The position numbers and the translations under genes were made by a program. From contig WTXI01000415.1 in assembly GCA_022376515.1 (NCBI GenBank), positions 1-28,143 of the forward strand: a stretch of DNA of 28,143 bases, given 5' to 3'. How positions within the stretch are numbered: the stretch's first letter is position 1; each line of letters opens with the position of its first letter. The notes under the pieces are model-generated. The model worked only from the letters and a program-made list of their open reading frames with translations. It was not told the DNA's origin and made no database searches. The DNA comes from Lactifluus volemus (lineage: Eukaryota; Basidiomycota; Agaricomycetes; Russulales; Russulaceae). Below, in pieces: positions 11,601-19,011 of this stretch.

Positions 11601-13629
11601 AATTGTAGCGGGACCGTTTACCGGGGACACCAAAGACATCTTCTCCGTCGCATTCTCGCCTGACGGACAACGCATTGCGTCGGGCTCGGAGGACCACACA
11701 ATTCGGGTGTGGGATGCCGCAACAGGAGAGATTGTAGCCGGCCCATTTAATGGACACACGGGGTGGGTTAGATGTGTTGCATTTTCACCAGACGGGCAAC
11801 ACATCGCCTCGGCCTCGAGCGATCGCACGATTCGTGTTTGGGATGCCGCAACTGGAGAGGTCGTGGGACGCTCATTTATTGGACACATTGACCAGGTCTA
11901 CTGTGTTACATTCTCACCAGATGGTCAACGTATCGCCTCGGCCTCTAAAGATTGCATGATTCGGATGTGGAATACTGCAACTGGAGATGTCGTAGCGGGC
12001 CCATTTACTGGGCACACTAAATGTGTTAGGTGTGTTGCGTTCTCACCGGATGGGAAGCACGTTGCTTCGGCCTCGGACGATCGCACGATTCATGTGTGGG
12101 ATCCCTCAACAGGACAGGCCGTAGCAGGCCCGTTTACTGGACACACCGATGCTATCTACTCCATTGCATTCTCGCAGGACGGGCAACGCATCACCTCAGC
12201 CTCGGCAGATCGCACGATTTGTGTGTGGAATTCCGCAACAGGTCAGATCGTGGCAGGCCCATTTACTGGACATACCGGTTCCATATATTCTGTTGCGCTC
12301 TCGCCGGACGGGCAACGCATTGCCTCGGCCTCGTCCGATCACACGGTTTGTTTGTGGGATGCAAGAAAAGGAGAAGCAGCGGGTTCGTTTACTGGACATA
12401 CCCAGTCGATATTTTCTATTGCGCTCTCACAGGACGGGAGACGGATTGCCTCTGCCTCTGCAGATTGCACAATCTGTGTGTGGGATGCCGCAACAGGAGA
12501 GGCCACAGCAGGTCCGTTTACTGGTCACACCCATTGGGTCACTTGTGTTGCATTCTCGCCAGAAGGGCGGTGGATTGCCTCGGCCTCGCTCGATCGCACG
12601 ATTCGCGTGTGGGATACCGCAACAGGGAATATTGTAGCGGGCCCGTTTACTGGACATACCGATATGGTCCTGTCTGTTGCATTCTCGCCGGACGGACAAC
12701 GCATCGCTTCGGCCTCGGTAGATCGCACAGTTCGCGTGTGGGATGTCATAACGGGAGAGGTTGTAGTGGGCCCGTTTATTGGACACACTGATAAGGTCTG
12801 CTCTGTTGCATTCTCGCCAGACGGGAAACGCATTGCGTCGGCCTCGGACGACTGCACGATTCGGATATGGGATGTCATAACGGGAGAGGTTGTGGTGGGC
12901 CCGTTTACTGGACACACAGCCCCGATCCGCTCTACTACATTTTCGCCGGACGGGAAGCGTATCGCATCGGCCTCGGTGGACTGCACGATTCGAGTATGGA
13001 ATGCTGTAACGGGAGAGGTTGTGGTGGGCCCGTTTACTGGACACACTGAGGCGGTCTGCTCTGTTGCATTTTCGCCGGATGGGAATCGCATCGCATCGGC
13101 CTCAAACGATCGCACGGTTCGCTTGTGGAATTCTGCAACAGGGGCAGCCGTAGCAGGCCCGTTTATTGGACACACAGATCGGGTCGACTCGGTTGCATTC
13201 TCACCAGACGGGCAGCGGGTCGTTTCGGCCTCGAATGACCGCACGATTCGCATGTGGGATGCCACAGCAGGACAGGATGTTGTGGGCTCGTCTACCGGAC
13301 TCACCGAATCGACAAAAAATGGTGCGTCCTCTTTGAATGGGCAGCCTATCATCTCGGTCTTACGAGATCATACGATTCATGTAGGGAAGCTCAGAGCAGA
13401 AGATATTGAGAAAGATCACCTTATGGACAAGTTCCCAATCAATAGTGATGGATGGATGTATGGGGAAGATAATGAACTCCTTTTGTGGATCCCTCCCATT
13501 CACCGACCATACTTTCATAAAGCTAACACAGTCTGGGTTGCTGGCAGAAATAGAACGGAGGTAGATCTCTCAAATATTGTGTATGGATCAAATTGGGCTA
13601 TGGTATACGTTCACAGTTCCTCTAAATAG
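8049..13629 (+). CDS. NLR2: C2-like/NACHT/WD40 NOD-like receptor
   Basis: Fungal NLR, a STAND-type NTPase presumed to act in the cytosol in self/non-self recognition or regulated cell death. Exons supported by phase are 8677-9029, 9090-9140, 9201-9405, 9460-9594, 9651-11200 and 11257-13629. Counted from the in-frame ATG at 8910, they sum to an uninterrupted 1477 codons plus stop. Upstream exons to ATG 8049 encode a C2-like module but are damaged (separate entry). After a helical region (AWKGAINVIKQVLDAIGPIA) comes the NACHT domain: Walker A GQAGTGKS at 9803-9826, Walker B ILIVVDALDES at 10094-10126, and ITSRP as sensor I near 10208. The helical part (LKFNICKLESSY) follows, then 14 WD40 repeats and a tail (GEDNELLLWIP) typical of basidiomycete NACHT-WD40 proteins. 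Introns 9030-9089 and 9141-9200 are stop-free 60-mers and could be retained. This is the only copy in the window with NACHT and WD40 in one open frame. Confident in the family; ligand and partner are unknown. Confidence 0.88.
11482..13310 (+). repeat. NLR2 WD40 array, 14 repeats of 129 bp
   Basis: Fourteen intact 43-codon WD40 units in one open frame, followed by a degenerate fifteenth. Each ends in a variant of GPFTGHT plus two variable residues (GW, DQ, KC, DA, GS, QS, HW, DM, DK, AP, EA, DR). The residue before the conserved Asp of the D-x-T-I motif runs E, E, S, K, D, A, S, A, L, V, D, V, N, N. The framework is nearly invariant, so neighbouring repeats are also very similar in DNA. Repeat 7 is one codon shorter (KGEAAGSFTGHT). 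Confidence 0.95.
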
Positions 13630-14059
13630 GTGACCATGTATATATGCAAGCTCCGATTAGTGTATGGTTAGAATTCAGTTAGCGCTAGCGAGTCTGTCTG
13701 AGGTATGGCCAGTGGAGTCGTCTTCAGGATTTTAATATTAGGTCAGGTACTCGCATAGAGATGCTGAATCGAAAACGAGGGGAAAGACGAGCTCACGCGT
13801 GAAGGGTGAACTGAAACGAAACGGTCAAATCAAGATTCCCGAAGACGGCTGGCATATCCTACATTTTGTGTAATATTCCCCCCCCCCCCCCCCCCGCATC
13901 GTGTCTTCTCGTTCTCCCCAAGTTCGGAACAGCACACAATACCTCTATAGTACACTTCCTAGGCTCGCGTGCGACGGGTGCTCGAATGGACCGTTTAAGC
14001 AGCTATTAGTGCCCACTGCTCCTTGTCGTGTCACGGTCATCCCTCACATCAACCTCCTC
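13630..14059. other. Spacer downstream of NLR2 with end of the duplicated unit
   Basis: The first about 205 bp align with the NLR1 3' flank, including tactcgcatagaga and a ca-agatt block, with about 75 bp extra here near 13668-13742. Homology to NLR1's flank stops near 13835. A poly-C run follows at 13878-13895. The remainder to 14059 is open in one frame but matches nothing I recognise; it is probably the 5' flank of the oxidoreductase remnant. Confidence 0.55.
13878..13895 (+). repeat. Homopolymer run C18
   Basis: Eighteen consecutive C residues, about 40 bp past the point where the tandem-unit homology ends. Runs of this length are unstable and are commonly miscounted in assemblies, so the exact length is doubtful. 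Confidence 0.95.
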
Positions 14060-14330
14060 ATGGATGTATTCCGCCAACTTGACTATCGCTCCTTAAAAGT
14101 ACCACGCTCACCAGGCTTACCCGTCAACAACCCACCAGCCATATTGCCTGCCCCTCCTACGTTACCTTCTCATGTCGACGTCCTGGTCATTGGTCCGGGC
14201 GTCACTGGCGTCTCTTGCACTCGTACGCTGTCGAACAAGGGTCCCTCGAATCTCCGCGTTTGGTTTGGGAGGCGCGAGACATATGCTCAGGTGCTACTGG
14301 TCGGTAAGAGTGATCAAGCTCGCTAGCGCA

Positions 14331-14725
14331 TCAGCAAAATGGCAAAATAGTTTCCGGGTTTCAACTGGTTTTCATTGGTTTTCAGGTTTCCGGGAACTTG
14401 GAAACCTGGAAACTCAGAAACCAGCTCATGACCCCGAAGAGAAAATCAAATATTGACGGTAACTACCTAATCAAGGCTAATCCAAGTCTTAGCCGCAACG
14501 CGGCTTTGCCTTGATTAGGTAGTTACCATCCCTTATATTGATTGTCTCTCCGCTATTACATAGTAATTACATAGGTTTCCAAGGTTTCTATTACTTGTCA
14601 TTCAGACAAGTTTCCGGGAAATTGGACATAGGTTTCCAAGTTTCTGGTTTTCTGGGTTTTTTTTAGGTTTTTACGGGTTTCTCAGGTGTAGAAACCCCTG
14701 GAAACCAAAATGCCAAAATACTGAC
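14331..14725. mobile_element. Foldback / MITE-like element in oxidoreductase intron
   Basis: The segment has related ends in opposite orientation: tcagcaaaatggcaaaatag then tttccgggtttc on the left, and, reading the right end inward on the other strand, tcagtattttggcattttgg then tttccaggggtttc. Its interior is crowded with short ggtttccaag/ggaaacc motifs on both strands and carries a perfect 20-bp inverted repeat in the middle. It has no coding frame. It interrupts the intron that begins gtaaga at 14303-14308. I cannot identify a clear target-site duplication or assign a superfamily, so the mobile nature is inference from the terminal inverted repeats and position. Confidence 0.5.
14458..14527. 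repeat. Perfect 20-bp inverted repeat with nested hairpin
   Basis: The left arm at 14458-14477 (ggtaactacctaatcaaggc) is the exact reverse complement of 14508-14527. The 30-nt centre contains a second perfect inverted repeat, agccgcaacgcggct at 14491-14505. Imperfect pairing continues outward (aatcaa-tat on both sides). A transcript of either strand could form a long cruciform-like hairpin. Confidence 0.93.
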
Positions 14726-15537
14726 GCGCTCTTTCATGACTACGTAGAACTCAAGTCGGAATTCGGAATCGAGTCGGCAAAGCGTATAGTTCGCTTCCCC
14801 CTCAGGCATCTTTCAGCCATGCGAGAAGCCGTCGAGGACATCGGAGTACTCGAGCATTCGCAGATACACGATGTAAAACAACTCGACCTCCAGATCCGTT
14901 TGAAGAGCACGTAGAGGTGCCTAAAGTGTGGAGAGCAGATATGCCTGAAGAAGCGGCCAACTGCCGTGTCTTCAAGGGCAGCGAAGCCACCAAGGTTCTC
15001 AGTTTCCTTGAAATTTTTCCTTCTTTCTCAGCTGAAGAACTGTGACAGACGTTCCAATTTCCTGAAAAGGTGACGCGCGTCGTCGCCTGTCCGGGGGTGC
15101 CGCCCACCCATACCGTACCATGACGTCCATCGTTGCAGGACCTCCTAAAGCGATATCCAGACTGGTAAGCATAACCGCACCTTGCTCATAGCACCGTTTT
15201 TTGTTGACATGCTTACAGGCTCGACCTCTTCACACAGACACCATGCACCGGAATCACACCACCTACAACCACAACGCCCCTCTACACCATTCAGACACCG
15301 CGCGGCACGGTGATGGCGTATCATATCATACACGCCACGAATGGATGGACTCCTCACCTCCTCCTACGCGGCAACATCATCCCAATCCGCAGTCTAGTGA
15401 CTGCGCAGCAGCGTGGCACTAATCTTTCGACCCTAACAGGCACCCTCGCTCACACGATTTTCCATATGCCTCCAGGCTTCGACTACCTGGGAGGAGAGGC
15501 ATTCCTCACTCGCCTTTGGGCAACATGTCACTGGTGA

Positions 15538-16315
15538 GCGCACGAAGCGCGAAACGTCCAATGAGGAGTGGCCGGTCCACTCAAAAAATGCAAGCTCATC
15601 GAAAATGAGGCGACGTGACGTGGCCCACAAGCTGAATTTGTTCAATTAAGTCTCGTTTCATGTCGAGTACGGGTACGGGGCCCCCCCCCTCGGATGGAGA
15701 CAGGTCAGAGATTCGAGTTGGGATATCGATGAAGATAATCGAGTCCTGCTCTAATTTTTGTGTCATGTTGAAGCCCTAAGTTTTACAGAAAATTGAGAGG
15801 AAGTATGAAAAGTACAGCAAGAACTCATTGAGCGCGATGCAACGGTGTCCCACATTACGAGATTAGTGTTGCCGCCAGTCCGGTGTCCTTTATTTCTTTT
15901 TTTAAATCAGCATTTTTATCTGCAACATGTAGCTATGACAAAGACGCGGTCCCGGGGTACAGGATTGGATCAGAGGGGTAGCGTGTGGCTGGACGTGTTA
16001 ACCAGTCTGGTGTCACACCGGTCCAACTCGCGGTGCGTAGATCTCCAAGGGAAGAAATGATGACGCACTTTCCATCAGGTGGGCCATTGACAAACCTTGA
16101 TAGAAAGTTGGTTTGCAGATAAGATTTGTTATTTCGTCACATAAAGGACATTTATTCAAGTGGCAATCTGGCGGGTTGAGCCGCTCGTACATTCGGCTAA
16201 GTGGGTTGCGCCACCGTACCAACAAAATCGTAAAATCATCGGAAGAATTTCAAGAATGAGACAGCTATCGCACATTTGATCCAAGTTCTGCTGGATCACC
16301 GCCATTCTACTCTGC
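15538..16315. other. Spacer between oxidoreductase remnant and minus-strand gene
   Basis: No supportable gene. It contains a C9 run after gggg near 15677-15689, AT-rich sequence at 15730-15930, and from 15978 a direct repeat shared with 18565-18713. Bases 16126-16315 should be the 3' flank of the minus-strand gene; I see no obvious polyadenylation signal there. Confidence 0.5.
15978..16125 (+). repeat. Direct repeat R1 flanking the minus-strand gene
   Basis: About 148 bp matching 18565-18713. Shared blocks are tgtggctggac, ggtgtcacac-ggtccaactcgcgg, atgatgacgcactttccat, and aaagttggttt-cagataag. Relative to R2 it lacks an 11-bp gctgtggctga-like stretch and has extra bases before the gatgacgc block. 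The gatgacgc part also occurs near 3608-3655 in the unit upstream of COG3 copy A. Confidence 0.85.
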
Positions 16316-18393
16316 CTACGCGAAGACACGGCCGGTCGTGTCGTTGAACCATTGCGCAACGAGAGGGCCTGGGTGGGGCAGGGGAGGGTTGAGAGCGGCT
16401 TGATGCTCTTCGAAGTTCGCGATGAACTGCTTGCCAATCGCGATCATCGCCCTGAGCAATGGCTTGCCAACCTTGTTGCGGATGAACGAATCGGTGGAAT
16501 TGATGATGTCACGGTAGCCGACACGATCCGTATATTCGAGCGTGACCTCGCCGTGGGTCAATCCGTGGGAGGCGACCATGCACTCGTCGTACGTGTGGAG
16601 CCGATTGAAGCCAATCAAGGCAGCGAGCAACGTGAGGCGAAGCTGCTCGAGGGTGGGGTGGTTGGCGTTGGCGCAGCCCTGCGGATCCATGTTACTGAGG
16701 AAGATACGAGAATAACTGAGCATATGACCGCTAGTGCCGGTGTAGATAGGACGGTGGTTTTCAACCGCCCGGTTCTGCCAGTCCAGGGCGGCTTCAACCG
16801 CTTGATTGACGACGGCGTTGACCTTGTCAGCGAAGCTGGCGGTGCGGGGATAGGCACCGATGTTGCTGAAGAGTTCGTCCAATTGAGCTTCGCTCAGGCG
16901 TTGCAGCTTGCGGCGATAGTCGGCGCCGGCCGTCTCCGGGGTGAGGATGAAGTTGGCCTTGCGGCCGACGACCTGCGGATAGAAGTGCACGAGATTAAGA
17001 GTGAGGAGGGCAGGGCGGTCGGCGGCGATCCTGGGGTCCTTGACATCGTTATCCTTGAGATGGGCGAGATCATAATCGATGGCGGTGCCTTCCCTGAGCG
17101 ATCTCTTCGTGCGCGCCTGGTATTCCTTGGCGAATGGGCTCACCTCCTTTCTGAGAGGCCTGTTGGACCAGGTGAGGCCGAGAAAGAGCGTGTAGAATGC
17201 CTTCCGCTTGGTCTCGTCGCAGCTCGTGATCGTGATGATGCGGGGAAGGGTGAGCTCGCGGAAGCCGCAGTCGCTGAGAGTGAGATTGCCGCCGAGGAAA
17301 TGGCCGGTAGCACCCGGAAGACCTGCGCCAGCTGTGAATGTGATTAGACCGGTGAAGTTAGGGAAGGAGAGCGCAGGTGAGGAGGTTTACATGCTGTTTC
17401 AGCGGACACCAATTCAGTCTTGATGCGATTGAGCTCGCCAACGAAAGCAGGATCATGTGGGTCCCAGTTCAACAGAGTGCAAAGACCCCTCCACTTCTTC
17501 CCGTCTGCATCAAGGTGGAGGACTTCGACAAGCTTGCGCTCGATATGGTTGATCCCAAAGATGGGCATCTGCTGCGGTCCAAGCTCGTCATAGCCATAGG
17601 AGAAGGTGAACTGGTTGTTCCAGGGGAGGAGGCTGGTCGCGTTGGTGGTGTAGTAGGCCATCGCCTTGGGAGCCTTGAATTTGTGGAGGCGATCTGGGCG
17701 GCGCAGCTGCATCTGGATCAAGTACATGTGGTACTCGAAGTCGTCGTCCATGTCAGCGGCAAGCTCAAGCGAGCCCTTGTAGTAGCCAACCTGACCAAGA
17801 AGACATTCGCGCAGCTTGTAGGTGTAGCGGATCTTGCGGAAGAGAAGGGCGAGTGCAGGGGGCATGGGATTGGCAGCGGTGTAGGGGGCGGCAATGTTGC
17901 CGAGGATTTCCTGGCGGGTACGCGCCTTGCCGATAGAGAGAGCGTGGTCAGCGAGGTGTTCCTTCTCGATTGCCTTGCTCTGCAAGGCATAGTCACGCTC
18001 TAACTCGACGTCTTGGAGCTCGGCGACGAGATCTGCCTCGGTGCCGATGGGAGTGTCATCACTACCAGGGACCGCGTCGGCGACATAGAGGGCGTCAAAT
18101 GTGAAGTCGTAGATCTCCTGCCAATTGGTGTAGCCAGGAATTCGCTGGCAATGTGCTTGGCCCAAGCGAGGATCTGATCGCGAAGGGTTGGGCGGTAGCA
18201 GGCTCGACCTCAACGCGGTCGATGTCGAAGCCGAACCTGAGGATCTTTGAGAGGGCGTCTTCGACGGCGTCGTTGAGCTGCAAGCGGCGCCAGTCGTCAC
18301 GCTGGTACGAGCTGCGAAGCACGATGGTGTGGCTCTGGTCAGGCGAGGTCACGGTAGCCTGAGCAAGGGGATGTTGGCGGCGAGAGAAGTCAT
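16316..18393 (-). CDS. Unrecognised protein gene of about 600 aa
   Basis: I do not recognise the family. The stop is at 16316-16318. The second exon runs upward from there to 17331, and a clean 59-nt intron (17332-17390; donor GTAAAC, CTAAC branch-like site, acceptor ACAG) joins it in phase to the first exon. Segments that may help a search are SGHMLSYSRIFLSNMDPQG, LTHGEVTLEYTDRVGYRDI, KIRYTYKLRECLLGQVGYYK and YGYDELGPQQMPIFGINH. I see no signal peptide, membrane span or nucleotide-binding motif. The likely ATG is at 18391-18393, but three single-base losses near 18367, 18180 and 18137 (the first in a G4 run) break the first 85 codons. Restoring frame at each keeps a sensible charged, helix-like protein, which suggests sequencing error or very recent decay. 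By eye it is richer in G+C than its neighbours. Direct repeats flank it, and it lies only between units 2 and 3, so it may have arrived by insertion. Confidence 0.65.
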
Positions 18394-18564
18394 TGCTGTC
18401 TGTGTAGATGTACGGTTAACTTCGCTTAGAGAATGGGCTAATGCTGCACAGGGTGTTTGAGAGTGCGATTACTATAGAAGAGTGTGGTGTCGATAAGAGC
18501 TAGGTACAGTCGACTATCTCATATGTACAGTATAAGGGTTGTCCCGACCCCTATGGGTAAGTAG

Positions 18565-18713
18565 GTAGCATGTGGCTGGACGCTGTGGCTGACGTGTTAG
18601 CCAGTCCGGTGTCACACTGGTCCAACTCGCGGGTGTAGATGAATGATGACGCACTTTCCATTGGGTGGGCCCTTGACAAATTGTGATAAAAAGTTGGTTT
18701 TCAGATAAGCTTA
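18565..18713 (+). repeat. Direct repeat R2 flanking the minus-strand gene
   Basis: Partner of R1 (15978-16125), in the same orientation. It runs directly into the upstream module of COG3 copy B, as its counterpart near 3608-3655 does before COG3 copy A, so R2 is the ancestral context and R1 the displaced copy. Confidence 0.85.
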
Positions 18714-18723
18714 GATTCCCACT

Positions 18724-18893
18724 CTCTGTTGGTTGAAAAGTGGCCTCCAGCCGTGCAAATACGCCCAGTCTGAATATTCGCACTCAACAACCAAAATCTG
18801 CTCTCCCTATTGAAGAATAGGAAGCCAAGGCACCGGTAGGAGATGCTGAGTCCGAAAGCGTGGGAGCCATCAAGGCTACTGTTGACCGGAGAC
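18724..18893 (+). repeat. Upstream repeat module, copy B
   Basis: Single copy of the module that occurs twice before COG3 copy A (3441-3595 and 3666-3838). It is closest to copy A2, sharing the cctattgaagaatagg palindrome and the ttgaccggagac end. Confidence 0.82.
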
Positions 18894-19011
18894 AACCTTT
18901 AAGTTACCATTATCCACAGTCAGAGCCAGTTCCTTTCTATCTTGCTTGTTTAATCGACGTTTATCCCTTGAAACTCAGAACCATCACAGCCTTCACGAGA
19001 AGACTCTGGCA

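Larger units (their letters stand above)
14060..15537 (+). pseudogene. Truncated FAD-dependent oxidoreductase (DAO family) remnant
   Basis: The N-terminus contains a Rossmann dinucleotide-binding motif, DVLVIGPGVTGVSCTRTLS (GxGxxG), as in D-amino-acid-oxidase-like flavoenzymes. After a frame change, codons for ARDICSGATGR follow near 14274-14303, the usual second motif of this family. Further pieces in order are FHDYVELKSEFGIESAKR (after 14728), VPKVWRADMPEEAANCRVFK (one frame over from about 14910), LLKRYPDW before an intron near 15167-15218, then FTQTPCTGITPP and TPRGTVMAYHIIHATNGWTP. Homology ends near 15537 without the C-terminal FAD-binding half. Frameshifts near 14265 and 14905, an in-frame TAG near 14911, and the truncation make it a pseudogene. 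A foldback element sits in the intron after the ATGR motif. Substrate specificity cannot be stated. Confidence 0.72.
18394..19011. other. Divergent spacer between minus-strand gene and COG3 copy B
   Basis: The left part should carry the promoter of the minus-strand gene. A weak TATA-like ttctatagt reads on the minus strand near 18471-18479, about 80 bp before the ATG, but I would not call it a promoter on that alone. From 18565 the direct repeat R2 and then the upstream module of COG3 copy B fill the rest. No gene is seen. Confidence 0.5.

Noticed and set aside
13901..14059. Upstream extension of the oxidoreductase remnant's frame as extra coding sequence
   Set aside because: The residues match nothing in the DAO family and begin right after the poly-C run; the family-like sequence starts after ATG 14060.
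16352..17347. 331-codon plus-strand open frame opposite the unrecognised gene (and another at 17377-18003)
   Set aside because: The minus strand has the intron with consistent phase and donor/branch/acceptor signals. The plus frame has no such structure, ends arbitrarily at the intron and is typical of an antisense shadow in G+C-rich coding DNA.
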